Below the pieces are notes generated by a model. It was not told where the DNA came from, searched no databases, and saw only the letters and a program-made list of their open reading frames with translations. Shown here one piece after another: positions 51,538 through 60,363 of a stretch of 64,000 nt of DNA (its first letter is position 1; each line of letters starts with the position of its first letter). The DNA lies in assembly GCA_910583945.1 (NCBI GenBank), contig CAJTYF010000002.1:1-64000 (forward strand), given 5' to 3'. The position numbers were made by a program, and so were the translations under genes. The DNA comes from an uncultured Bacilli bacterium. Lineage in GTDB: Bacteria; Bacillota_I; Bacilli_A; RF39; UBA660.

Positions 51538-51855
51538 AAAATTTCCTTTCTTTAGGCCATAACTTCGGCCATACTTCCGGCCATAAAAACATCAAAAAAT
51601 CAATAATTTTAACAACCTTTTAAAAGCAGGATAAACCCTGTTTACAAACAACTCGCCAGTGGCGAGTTTAGCCTTATTTCATAAGGCATTGAAGAAAACA
51701 CAAGTGTTTACATTTTCCTTAATTGTTATACAATCGTTAACTTTTAACCCCTTATAAAATCTAGGGTGTGTAACAATCGTACACACTTAAAACTTGTTAT
51801 TTTTCTAATTTCTCGCCACTTTTGAAGTGTTTTTTATAAAATTCTTCGGCCATAA
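51538..51855. other. Non-coding, repeat-rich region: candidate oriT
   Basis: 318 bp without a gene, directly upstream of the mobilisation genes. It holds three 12-bp tandem GGCCATA repeats (51555, 51567, 51579; a fourth at 51848), a 9-bp-arm palindrome AACTCGCCA/TGGCGAGTT (51650-51668), GCCTTA/TAAGGC (51671-51687), GTGTGT/ACACAC (51766-51786) and ACAATCGT twice (51730, 51773), each in a hairpin loop. Such structure next to mobC and the relaxase gene fits oriT. I cannot place the nick site. Confidence 0.55.
51555..51590. repeat. 12-bp tandem repeats (GGCCATA)
   Basis: GGCCATAACTTC, GGCCATACTTCC, GGCCATAAAAAC at exact 12-bp period. Iteron-like; possible binding sites for MobC or the small RHH protein. 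Confidence 0.7.
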
Positions 51856-52554
51856 CTATGGACCAACTTTTGGAAGATTAGGACTATAAGGTTTTATCTC
51901 TGGAAGTGTAGGTTTTTGATAACCACCCATAGTGTTATTATCATCTTTAGTAGAATAATCAAACAAATTATATTCTTTAGCACTTATCTTATTGTTGATT
52001 ACAATACTAGGATCAGTACGTTCAAATTTTTGATTAGTCGCACTAAATTTTTGCAAAGAGAAGTGAAGATGTGGACCAGTTGAATAACCAGTACTACCCA
52101 TAACCCCGATTTGTTGACCTTGCTTTACTTGATCGCCAACATTTACAACTCTTGAATTTTCTTTGAGATGATGATAACCAGATCTATAGACTTGACCGCC
52201 TAATTTATGTTCTATAATAATACTTTCGCCACCCATATCTTGGACTTCACTTACAACAACTATACCGTCAGCAATCGCAACAATATTTGATGAAGTAGGA
52301 ACAACATCAATACCAGAATGGAAAGATTGCTCGCCACTAATAGGATCAATTCTTTCCCCGTATGGAGAAGTGATTGTATAGTTATCAGTATCAAATGGAA
52401 GAACAAAATAAGATTGATAGAAAGCAGTATCACTTCCAAATAATGCAGCTAGAATAGATATAATGATAAGAATAATCATTATAATACCAGCTACTGGAAG
52501 AAGTGCTATAAGTATTTTTCCTTTTATAATTCCATTAGTAACTTGGTTAATTAT
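51856..52554 (-). CDS. M23 peptidase of the conjugation machine, likely AUA start
   Basis: About 232 residues. A membrane helix (LIALLPVAGIIMIILIIISI) then an M23/LytM domain with HSGIDVVP and PHLHFSLQK zinc ligands. It cuts peptide crosslinks so the mating channel can cross the wall; the lysozyme partner of Tn916-type enzymes is missing. The ATG at 52479 lies inside the helix. An ATA at 52554 overlapping the VirB4 stop, after GGTGGTGG, gives the whole helix. Confidence 0.8.
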   Translation of the reverse strand: MINQVTNGIIKGKILIALLPVAGIIMIILIIISILAALFGSDTAFYQSYFVLPFDTDNYTITSPYGERIDPISGEQSFHSGIDVVPTSSNIVAIADGIVVVSEVQDMGGESIIIEHKLGGQVYRSGYHHLKENSRVVNVGDQVKQGQQIGVMGSTGYSTGPHLHFSLQKFSATNQKFERTDPSIVINNKISAKEYNLFDYSTKDDNNTMGGYQKPTLPEIKPYSPNLPKVGP

Positions 52555-54905
52555 CGACCACCACCTTTACCAAAAAGTTCTTTTTCTTCTTGGCGAAGAT
52601 GAACAAAAATAGGAATTCTTTTATCGTGAGAGATAACAAAAAGTGCTTGTCCTTTTCCTGCCGTTTGTAAAAAACGACGCTCATTATCACTTAACCTTAA
52701 TACTTTTTGTAAAGAAATAATTTCTTCGCTTCCTTGCGCCATTATAAATTGATAATCTGAATTATCAACAATAACTTGACCGTACCTAACAACTTCTGGG
52801 GAAGTAAAGTCAATCATATTTTGAGTACATACAATAAGACTTCCAGCATACTTACGAATTCTTTTGCTAGTTTTTTTCAAAAATTCTAAACCGTCTTTGT
52901 TATCTGGATCAATAAGTAGGTGTGCTTCATCAACAATTAAAATAACTTGTTCTTCTCGGTTTTGACTAATAATATTCCAACATAAAGAAAGAATATTAAA
53001 AAATTGTGTTCTTAAAATTGTTTCGTCACTTTCAAGAAGACTATGTATATCAAACACAATTAAATCAGAATTCAAATCAAGATTACTATAATCATTCCAT
53101 AACTTACTATCAACGCCTGTCGCCATACGACGGACAATAGCTTCTATCTTTTCAAGTGATTTTACATTATCATCATTGACACGTTTATCATTTTTTGCAC
53201 GTTCTAATTCTTTTACAATTTCATTATGAAAATCACTTATGATAGGATAGTCTTTTGATGAAAGAGTACTAACATCAGTATCTAAAGTGATATTCTTTTT
53301 CTTATATGTACGAAGTAATATTTCTTCAATTTTAGTAAGTTCCAGTTCTGTTAAATCTTTGAAATAGTATTTAATGAATGTTCTAAAAGTTTGTAAATGT
53401 CTGACAACAGCTGCGTTGTTATCTTCATCATTAGTAGAGTTTTTAATCTCTAGTGGGTTGATGATACAACTTGATCCACTTCCTGCGTCTATCCATTTAC
53501 CATTAAGAGAAAGACACAAATCTTTATATTCTCGTTCTGGATCTACAATTAAAATTCTAGTCTTTTTAGTGCCACCACCACGAGCAAAATTACCACGTAT
53601 TAGTTTCTTTATTAGGGTAGATTTCCCACTTCCACTTTTACCTATGATACACATATTAGAGTTTGTTCTTTTGTTAGTTCTTTTCCATAAATCAAACAAA
53701 GTAAGACCACCGTTTATGTCATCGCCAAGAATTATGGAATTACCATTATCTTGTATAGATTCAAAAACAAAAGGAAAAGAAGCTGCTACTGTAGTAATAG
53801 GCATAGGAAGACCAAAACTTTTTTGAAGTGGCATTTCTAAAGTAGGAAGTGATGTTTTAAGACCTTGTTCTTGTTCAAAAATAAGTTGCGATCCACGAAG
53901 ATTAAGAGAAGATAAAGCAGACCTGATTTCTTTAACTCTTTTCTGTAATTCTTCTTGTGTATTTGCATAAGAAAAAAATACTACTGACATTAGTAGCATT
54001 TTTTCATTTTCGCGATCCATTTTATTAGTAAGTTTTTCGTAATCTTCTAATTGATTTTTTAAGACTATCTGATCGTTTCTATCATTTGTATTGATATACT
54101 TACTACGAGTTTCACTCATACCTTTTTTAAGTGTTTTAGAAACTTCTACATTATCCATTTGTTCAACACTAATCATCATACGAGTGTTTTTGATATTAGA
54201 TAACATTCCTAGCCAACTACCACGAGCATAGGACGGAAATGTATCAATAATCATACTAGTAGCATAACAATCGCCTAGTAAAATATCTTTATCATTAAAT
54301 TTCATAGCTATAGGTGCGATTTTTTCTTTTAATGATTTCAAACTTGAATCTTGTTTAAAAACTTCTAGTGATTCATTAGGGTTAAGGAATATAAAAAGTA
54401 ATTCCTTAATCTCATCAGTTTTTGCTTGTTCTGATGATAACCCTATATTAAATAATTGAGAAACAAGATCATTGATTTTTGATTTCAGTAACTTAATATT
54501 ATCTTTGCTTTCTTCAATTAGTAAATAAAACTCTCTATTATTGACTAGATTTTTACTCATAATATTATCAGCATAATTGATGTCTTCGTCAAGTAATTTT
54601 TGTTTTATTTCATCATCAGTATTTTTAGCAAGATATACTAAATTATCTATGTGATCTGTAAGAGAAATAGGTTTATCTAGTGCTAGTATTTTAAATGGAT
54701 ATTCCATACTTAATAATACTTTTCTAAACTGGAATATCTTTGAATCTTGTTCTTCACTAGAACATAACTGTAGGTTAATACTATTGACTTTGATAACACC
54801 TACAATTTTGTCATTTTCTAAAAAGATTAAGTCGTTCCATACTTCCTTAAAAGGAAGCCACTCTAAAATAGACTTATCAATCTTTTTCTTTTTATCCTTT
54901 TTCAA
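52551..54905 (-). CDS. VirB4-type conjugation ATPase
   Basis: 784 residues from a TTG 7 nt after AAGGGGG. Walker A IIGKSGSGKSTLIKKL at about 420-435, Walker B VILIVDEAHLL at about 655. The N-terminal 350 residues are the VirB4/TraE oligomerisation domain. It powers assembly of the type IV secretion channel. Confidence 0.93.
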   Translation of the reverse strand: MKKDKKKKIDKSILEWLPFKEVWNDLIFLENDKIVGVIKVNSINLQLCSSEEQDSKIFQFRKVLLSMEYPFKILALDKPISLTDHIDNLVYLAKNTDDEIKQKLLDEDINYADNIMSKNLVNNREFYLLIEESKDNIKLLKSKINDLVSQLFNIGLSSEQAKTDEIKELLFIFLNPNESLEVFKQDSSLKSLKEKIAPIAMKFNDKDILLGDCYATSMIIDTFPSYARGSWLGMLSNIKNTRMMISVEQMDNVEVSKTLKKGMSETRSKYINTNDRNDQIVLKNQLEDYEKLTNKMDRENEKMLLMSVVFFSYANTQEELQKRVKEIRSALSSLNLRGSQLIFEQEQGLKTSLPTLEMPLQKSFGLPMPITTVAASFPFVFESIQDNGNSIILGDDINGGLTLFDLWKRTNKRTNSNMCIIGKSGSGKSTLIKKLIRGNFARGGGTKKTRILIVDPEREYKDLCLSLNGKWIDAGSGSSCIINPLEIKNSTNDEDNNAAVVRHLQTFRTFIKYYFKDLTELELTKIEEILLRTYKKKNITLDTDVSTLSSKDYPIISDFHNEIVKELERAKNDKRVNDDNVKSLEKIEAIVRRMATGVDSKLWNDYSNLDLNSDLIVFDIHSLLESDETILRTQFFNILSLCWNIISQNREEQVILIVDEAHLLIDPDNKDGLEFLKKTSKRIRKYAGSLIVCTQNMIDFTSPEVVRYGQVIVDNSDYQFIMAQGSEEIISLQKVLRLSDNERRFLQTAGKGQALFVISHDKRIPIFVHLRQEEKELFGKGGGR

Positions 54906-54925
54906 ATTATAACCCCCTTATTTTT

Positions 54926-55192
54926 TTATAAATTCATTTTGATATTATTGTAATCATCGTGGAAAATACTATTCTTATCATCAGCACCCATTTCAAATAA
55001 ACAACTTAAAATTTCTTCCGATGACATTTTAGTAGTAATAGCATAATCAACAATGATATTATCAATATCTTCAACAATACTGTTATAGTATGGTTGCCAA
55101 TCTTTATTTCTAACTTTTTCTTTTGTATATTTTGCAATATTTTCTTTTGCTTTTAATAAAGTCATATAGACTTCATCATTTGTTTTATTCAT
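54926..55192 (-). CDS. Small ICE protein, paralogue of the next gene's N-terminus
   Basis: 88 residues. MTLLKAKENIAKYTKEKVRN and IVDYAITTKMSSEEILSCLF match residues 9-70 of the 285-residue protein encoded 3 bp upstream, so one arose by duplication. Starts after AAGGGGG. The function is unknown. Confidence 0.6.
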   Translation of the reverse strand: MNKTNDEVYMTLLKAKENIAKYTKEKVRNKDWQPYYNSIVEDIDNIIVDYAITTKMSSEEILSCLFEMGADDKNSIFHDDYNNIKMNL

Positions 55193-55195
55193 AAA

Positions 55196-56053
55196 TTATA
55201 ACCCCCTTAAATTTTTTGTTTCTAAATTCATATTGATACTATTATCAACATAATTGATATTACTACGAGATTTTTTTAGACTTCTTTTATCACTAATGAA
55301 ATTATCCAAATTACCATATTTATTTTTAAATTTACCAAAGTCATTTCTGATATCCTTTGCTGATACATTATCATCAATAGAGTAAACAATAGCTTGATCT
55401 AAAGAAGAAAATTTTACAAGCTGTGATTTCTCAATATCAGAATTGTGAATATTATCTGATTTTCTATAAACAAAATAATTATCATTATCTTGAAAAATAA
55501 ATGTACCAGCTTTATTTACATCAACTATTTTAGCCATTTCTTTATCTAAGACTAGAATAGATCTATCCTTATCAATATCTAAATTATCATCTATGCTAAT
55601 AATACCATTATTGACTATAGAAATATTTTTATCTTTAAAAAAGTCTTTTTGTTTTTCCTGTGTTTTATCTGGTGTAGTAGTTTTCTTACGATCTTCATCA
55701 ATCATTGTTTTTAACCTGTCTTTGACAAGTAGGACAATTTCTTCTTCGTATTTTTCCCTAATTTGTTTTTTTTTATGATTTTCAATGATTTTATTTTTAG
55801 TTCTTTGAATAAGTTTACTAGGACTTAAATTTTTGATTTTTTCCATAAAATTATTTTTTCCTTTATGCTCATACAAAGACATAGCACAATCTAAAATTTC
55901 TTTGTTAGTCATTTTATTTTTAATCGTGTAATCAACAATCATATTATCTAAACCTGTAATAATATCATCATAAGAGCCATTATTAGATTTGTTCATAATA
56001 TTTTCTTTTGCCTTTAATAGAGTAATCATTACATCATCTATTTTATTATTCAT
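55196..56053 (-). CDS. ICE protein with duplicated N-terminal helical domain, 285 aa
   Basis: An N-terminal helical domain shared with the previous gene (ITLLKAKENIMNKSNNGSYD), a very basic helical middle (about 80-130, IQRTKNKIIENHKKKQIREK) and an acidic C-terminal half (SIVNNGIISIDDNLDIDKDR). No membrane segment. Lies between prgI and virB4. The function is unknown; preceded by terminator-like hairpins. Confidence 0.6.
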   Translation of the reverse strand: MNNKIDDVMITLLKAKENIMNKSNNGSYDDIITGLDNMIVDYTIKNKMTNKEILDCAMSLYEHKGKNNFMEKIKNLSPSKLIQRTKNKIIENHKKKQIREKYEEEIVLLVKDRLKTMIDEDRKKTTTPDKTQEKQKDFFKDKNISIVNNGIISIDDNLDIDKDRSILVLDKEMAKIVDVNKAGTFIFQDNDNYFVYRKSDNIHNSDIEKSQLVKFSSLDQAIVYSIDDNVSAKDIRNDFGKFKNKYGNLDNFISDKRSLKKSRSNINYVDNSINMNLETKNLRGL

Positions 56054-56071
56054 CTTTAACCCCCTTATATA

Positions 56072-56102
56072 TAAAAAAAAGATTAGTCAATAACAACTAA
56101 TC
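56072..56102 (-). terminator. Terminator-like hairpin upstream of the 56053 gene
   Basis: GATTAGT / ACTAATC stem with an 8-nt loop and eight Ts on the minus strand, just before the AAGGGGG of the next gene. It could attenuate transcription from prgI into virB4. Confidence 0.75.
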
Positions 56103-56125
56103 ATAATGTAAAAAAATAATATATA

Positions 56126-56200
56126 TTATTCCATAAAAAAACAATCTCTATATAGCTTGAGATTGATAAACTTCTTTACTTCATCAACAGGGCACTTCAT
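56126..56200 (-). CDS. 24-aa peptide in a self-contained small transcript
   Basis: ATG at 56200 after AGGGAATAGCA; product MKCPVDEVKKFINLKLYRDC then FFME. It has its own promoter (56224-56253) and terminator (56134-56165). The AACAGGG/CCCTGTT arms (56208-56214 with 56186-56192) would hide its ribosome binding site and start. It could be a regulatory RNA, a leader peptide or a small toxin; I cannot tell which. Confidence 0.5.
   Translation of the reverse strand: MKCPVDEVKKFINLKLYRDCFFME
56134..56165 (-). terminator. Terminator of the small transcript
   Basis: CAATCTC / GAGATTG perfect stem with a 10-nt loop and seven Ts on the minus strand, overlapping the end of the 24-aa frame. Confidence 0.8.
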
Positions 56201-56223
56201 TGCTATTCCCTGTTTAAAATATA

Positions 56224-56253
56224 AGTATATATGAAATTGTCGTACTTTGTCAA
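56224..56253 (-). promoter_or_regulatory. Promoter of the small transcript
   Basis: TTGACA (56253-56248), 18-bp spacer, TATACT (56229-56224); predicted start near 56216. Confidence 0.7.
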
Positions 56254-56262
56254 TATTTGTAA

Positions 56263-56538
56263 TCAAAATTTTTTATATTTCTTTTGACTTGACCTAAACT
56301 TTATCATTTTTATTATGATACTTAAAATATTACCTGATCCATTTGGCATAGGCAAAGTAATTAAAAATGTAAGAATAGGAAAGAAGCAAAAGAAGAATAT
56401 TTTAATTAGCCCTGTTCCAAAAAGTTTTGCAAGTATAAAACCTACAAGTACAGATAGACCAAGTAGTAATATCTCTTTAATTCCATATCCTTTAAATATT
56501 TCTCTTTTAACCCTTATGTTCTTCGGTATTAGATACAT
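56263..56538 (-). CDS. PrgI-family membrane protein (VirB3-like)
   Basis: 91 residues. YLIPKNIRVKREIFKGYGIK and two membrane helices (ILLLGLSVLVGFILAKLFGT, IFFFCFFPILTFLITLPM) match the PrgI family, the VirB3 counterpart of Gram-positive conjugation systems, normally next to virB6 and virB4. It overlaps the VirB6-like gene by 32 bp. Confidence 0.85.
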   Translation of the reverse strand: MYLIPKNIRVKREIFKGYGIKEILLLGLSVLVGFILAKLFGTGLIKIFFFCFFPILTFLITLPMPNGSGNILSIIIKMIKFRSSQKKYKKF

Positions 56539-57922
56539 TTACATTCCCCCAATCTGTAGTAGTTTTATATAAAGTACTAGATTCTTGATTAAATGAATAA
56601 TTGTTATTATCAATCATATCTTTATATGTATCAATTCTATCAGCAAGTGAAGTGGTATTAGACATATCAAAACTATCATTATAAGTAGGCATATCATTAC
56701 TTCCACTATCCATAGTAGGACTACTACTTTCAGAATTAGAATTTGAAGAATTATCTTGATTAGAAGATTGACTTGCAGATTCCAAATTAGAAGATGAAGA
56801 ATTTGATGTCATATTAGGATCATTACCACTTGAATTACTGTCTGGTGTAGAAGAAGAATTATCATTACTATTATTTGAATTAGTAGAGTTATCTTCTGTT
56901 TTCCCATATCTTGACATAGCTATCATACTTGTACCTAGTGCAGCCATACTATGTAATTCACTCATATTCGCCATTGTTCCAGTATTTGCATTTAACAAAG
57001 CACTTACTAATTGTGGCGATGATATGATAAAGAGTAAAGCACCTATGATGATAAGTATAACAGACATAGCATAAGAAGTACCTTTTACAACTGTACCAAA
57101 AACATTAAATAATATTCCTATACATAAATACTGGACAGCAGTAACTAGGAATGTGCCTAAAACACCTTTTACCCATACTTCAAATGTATGTGATCTATTT
57201 GATATTAAAGACGTACACACAAACGGTGCGATTGCCTTATATAAAGCCAGTTCTATCACTCGTTTAGCAACTTGAATTCCAATAAAAAATAAAAGAACGA
57301 CGACGACTAAACCAACTATGAAAACAGAAAAGGTATGAAAACTATATTTATATTCCCCTGAATCAAAAAGACCGTCATTCATAACAGCATTATAATCAAC
57401 CGTCCACCAGTTCTCTATAAAGTATTTTTTATCAGATTCGTCCATTTTGCTATCATCAGCAAAAGCCGTAAGTATCATTGAAGACATACTAGCTTCAAAA
57501 GAAGTAGGACTTGTTTCTGCAGTAGATGAAACTGATATTGTATATTGTGTAAGTTTAGATGATACATCATATCCCCAATTAAATATAGGTGGAATTAAAA
57601 ACATCATTACTATACAAAAAATGATACCCCTAAATACCCTAGTAGGGGAAGAATTATCATCTTGATTGACAAAATATCTCATTATAATTTCAATAATAAC
57701 TTTCAGTACTAGCCAAGTACAGGCCACAATGATTGCAGCCGAATATATCTTATTTACATACGGATTATCAAAAAACTTAAATTTCCATATATCATTGATA
57801 ATCAAAAACATACCGTCTAGTAAAATGAGTACACCTTTTGCCAACATCCAAAATACCCAACGGATCGCGTCTGTTATCCAACCTGCAGACTCGTGTTGTA
57901 CTGTTAATAACTGTAACATCAT
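56507..57922 (-). CDS. VirB6/TrbL-like channel protein
   Basis: 471 residues. About six membrane segments in the first 320 residues (WVFWMLAKGVLILLDGMFLI; AAIIVACTWLVLKVIIEIIM; GLVVVVLLFFIGIQVAKRVI), then a soluble, very Ser/Asn-rich tail (SSSTPDSNSSGNDPNMTSNS). This layout fits VirB6-like inner channel proteins of ICEs. Confidence 0.8.
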   Translation of the reverse strand: MMLQLLTVQHESAGWITDAIRWVFWMLAKGVLILLDGMFLIINDIWKFKFFDNPYVNKIYSAAIIVACTWLVLKVIIEIIMRYFVNQDDNSSPTRVFRGIIFCIVMMFLIPPIFNWGYDVSSKLTQYTISVSSTAETSPTSFEASMSSMILTAFADDSKMDESDKKYFIENWWTVDYNAVMNDGLFDSGEYKYSFHTFSVFIVGLVVVVLLFFIGIQVAKRVIELALYKAIAPFVCTSLISNRSHTFEVWVKGVLGTFLVTAVQYLCIGILFNVFGTVVKGTSYAMSVILIIIGALLFIISSPQLVSALLNANTGTMANMSELHSMAALGTSMIAMSRYGKTEDNSTNSNNSNDNSSSTPDSNSSGNDPNMTSNSSSSNLESASQSSNQDNSSNSNSESSSPTMDSGSNDMPTYNDSFDMSNTTSLADRIDTYKDMIDNNNYSFNQESSTLYKTTTDWGNVNVSNTEEHKG

Positions 57923-57933
57923 ACAAACACCAC

Positions 57934-58836
57934 CTACATTGTCATTTTATTTTCTTTGGTATAGTCGTGTACTAATTTTATTTCTAAACCACCTATATCA
58001 GCAAATAATCTTTTTGTCATATATATAGCGTCTGGTGTAAGTTTTCTTTGCCAACATTGATTTTTAGGCGACCACTTGTAGGCGTGTCTTTTTAATTCAT
58101 CTCTAACATCTTGACTTGGAATTTCATCAAAATAAATTTTAACACGATTATCTTCTTTATCAAAACGGACTTCGCCATTATTAAAGTAGTAGTCATTCAT
58201 TTTTAGATTATCCATTTTTTCTAACTGTTTTAAACGATTCTTTACTGATTTTATATTTTGATTAGAATTTGCTAGTACATAAGGTGGAAGTTGATCTTCA
58301 TTATTTTTTCTAGCTTTCTTATTAAAATCTAAATATGATTGATGATTTTGTTCTAAAAATTCTAATTTTGCTTGTAATTTTTCTTTTACAAGTGGATCAT
58401 CGCTACTAATCGGTTCATTATATCCATTTCTATACATACTTATAATTTCATTTTTTGTATAAGCATTTTTTAGCATATCATCAGTATTTTTATAAAATTT
58501 CTTTATCTTGTCTTCAATAGAATAAAGTGTTTTATCTATTTTATCTTGGACCTTATTCATTTTATCAACAGGATATTTTGCTGGACCAGCCACATTGACA
58601 GGCACAAAATTTGCATTAACTCGTAACAATTCATTATAACTGTCAGTAATTAACTCTTTAAATTGTTCCTTTCTTTTATTTACAATTTCTAATTGTTTAG
58701 TATTAAGTTCTCTAATACCGTATAATTCAACAAATCTCTGATATTCGTGATTAGCGTCTTCCTGAATGTGACTACCACGATTATACATACTTTGATTATC
58801 AGAACGTTTTACTAAATCTTTATCTAATTCTATCAA
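57934..58836 (-). CDS. ICE protein with DUF3560-like C-terminal domain
   Basis: 300 residues from a TTG 7 nt after AAGGGGG. The first 210 residues are coiled coil (LEIVNKRKEQFKELITDSYN). The last 80 (VKIYFDEIPSQDVRDELKRH then KWSPKNQCWQRKLT) resemble a domain at the end of DUF3560 and large polyvalent mobile-element proteins. Probably acts on DNA in the recipient; inference. Confidence 0.6.
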   Translation of the reverse strand: MIELDKDLVKRSDNQSMYNRGSHIQEDANHEYQRFVELYGIRELNTKQLEIVNKRKEQFKELITDSYNELLRVNANFVPVNVAGPAKYPVDKMNKVQDKIDKTLYSIEDKIKKFYKNTDDMLKNAYTKNEIISMYRNGYNEPISSDDPLVKEKLQAKLEFLEQNHQSYLDFNKKARKNNEDQLPPYVLANSNQNIKSVKNRLKQLEKMDNLKMNDYYFNNGEVRFDKEDNRVKIYFDEIPSQDVRDELKRHAYKWSPKNQCWQRKLTPDAIYMTKRLFADIGGLEIKLVHDYTKENKMTM

Positions 58837-58849
58837 TTTATAACCCCCT

Positions 58850-59512
58850 TTACATTTTTATAGTTTTTTCATCTTTGAAATTAAAACAACCGTCGTTAGG
58901 TTTCCTATATGGAAGCCCGAAGTCATCGTATAAATCTTTTTCTCTAAAGTTACGTCTATCATAATTTTTTCCTAAATATTGTTCTATAAGCCTACAATTT
59001 TCTTCCCATTCAAACCCTAAAGATGAAAATATAAGAATATTCTTATATAATAAATCTGTTTCATAATTTGAAGCTAACCCTAAAGCATTTTCAATAGTTG
59101 AAGAAAATTCCCGTGTGCCACTACCTAAATTGATTTGAAAATCATATTCCTTTTTTGGATCAAACTTAAAAAAATCACGATGATATATGTTGTTTTCTTC
59201 ACAAAATACATCTTGACTAACAAGATACTTTTTATAATCTTTACAATCATCTTTATTGGTATTATATTTTTCAATAACTTGTTCATTTGTAAGCTCATCA
59301 TCTACTAACCATATAAGACATTGTAATTTGTTTTTAAATTCTTCTTCCCACCATTCATTAGTGGAATTATCAACACCAAAATATCCTTTACCATTTTTAT
59401 TTTTTACAAGGAATTTTCCAGTTAAATAATTAGGCATTTTACCATAGTCAGAGTTTTCACGTTCATTAAATAAACGACTATAAAGATTAAAATCTATTTC
59501 ATATATCTTCAT
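58850..59512 (-). CDS. Hypothetical ICE protein, 220 aa
   Basis: Not recognised. Starts after AGGGGG. Soluble, aromatic-rich (NEWWEEEFKNKLQCLIWLVD), with an acidic middle. No membrane segment. Lies between a small RHH gene and the coiled-coil gene. Confidence 0.6.
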   Translation of the reverse strand: MKIYEIDFNLYSRLFNERENSDYGKMPNYLTGKFLVKNKNGKGYFGVDNSTNEWWEEEFKNKLQCLIWLVDDELTNEQVIEKYNTNKDDCKDYKKYLVSQDVFCEENNIYHRDFFKFDPKKEYDFQINLGSGTREFSSTIENALGLASNYETDLLYKNILIFSSLGFEWEENCRLIEQYLGKNYDRRNFREKDLYDDFGLPYRKPNDGCFNFKDEKTIKM

Positions 59513-59743
59513 TTATAACCCCCTATAGTAACCTGATAACTTTTTATTGAAATTATCAACATCATAGGTATTTTTATCTTTTTCCAAAGCATTAGAAACA
59601 ATTTCACATTCTTTTAAATCTTTTTTAATAAGTGTTCTTACATAATCGGACATAGAAATATCTAATTCTTTGGATCTTTTTCTTATATCTCTTTTTAGAT
59701 TTTTTGTTATGTAAAACATAAACTTTATATTATATCTTTTAAT
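59513..59743 (-). CDS. RHH regulator, likely AUU start
   Basis: Up to 76 residues. YNIKFMFYITKNLKRDIRKR and DISMSDYVRTLIKKDLKE form a ribbon-helix-helix. The nearest ATG (59719) would remove most of the N-terminal DNA-binding strand and is 32 nt from the ribosome binding site. AAGGGGG lies 8 nt before an in-frame ATT at 59743 (MKRYNIKF). Confidence 0.65.
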   Translation of the reverse strand: MKRYNIKFMFYITKNLKRDIRKRSKELDISMSDYVRTLIKKDLKECEIVSNALEKDKNTYDVDNFNKKLSGYYRGL

Positions 59744-59748
59744 TTTAA

Positions 59749-60363
59749 TTACCCCCTTAATTCACATATAACAATAAGTCGTTGCTTACTATTATTTTTA
59801 CAAGTAACAAGTGTTAATTGTTTTTTGTCATTTATACTATTGAAATAAGACATATCATTATCATTGATTGTATGTTTACTGATAATAGTAAAATAGTAAG
59901 TATTTTGATGAGTAACAATCTTTACTTGATCGCCAACTCTCATATAATGTAATTTTTGAAACACATTACTGGTGCTATGGCCTGCTAGAATCACATTACC
60001 AAATTCATCATCTAAATTAGCAGATACAGATAAAGTACCAACTAAATTTTTATCTAAAACTTTTTTTGATGTTCCTGTTGTGATAAGTCTTTTAATTCCA
60101 TACCCAGAAAGTTCTATATATCCTAAATAGTTATCAGTTAATACAAATTCCTGTTTTGGTGTTTCAATTATAGTAGGTGTTTCTTTTGGTATTTCTACTT
60201 CTGGTGTAGGAACATCTGGAAACAAATCATTGATAATAGTTTCTGTTTGTTGTTTATCTATTTCTTTATTATGTAGAAAACAATAAGTAGAAAGGATCGC
60301 CACTATAATTAGTAACGATCCAATCATTACAAGTATTTTATTTATTATTTTTCTTTTTAGCAT
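59749..60363 (-). CDS. Sortase
   Basis: 204 residues. An N-terminal membrane anchor (residues 5-30, ILVMIGSLLIIVAILSTYCF), then the sortase barrel with VILAGHSTSN (catalytic His), LTLVTCKNNSKQRLIVIC (TLxTC with catalytic Cys, and Arg). It joins surface proteins to the wall. It overlaps the adhesin gene by 26 bp, so the adhesin is probably its substrate. Confidence 0.9.
   Translation of the reverse strand: MLKRKIINKILVMIGSLLIIVAILSTYCFLHNKEIDKQQTETIINDLFPDVPTPEVEIPKETPTIIETPKQEFVLTDNYLGYIELSGYGIKRLITTGTSKKVLDKNLVGTLSVSANLDDEFGNVILAGHSTSNVFQKLHYMRVGDQVKIVTHQNTYYFTIISKHTINDNDMSYFNSINDKKQLTLVTCKNNSKQRLIVICELRG

Noticed and set aside
51555..51590. CRISPR-like or variable tandem array
   Set aside because: 12-bp period without spacers; better explained as iteron-like binding sites.
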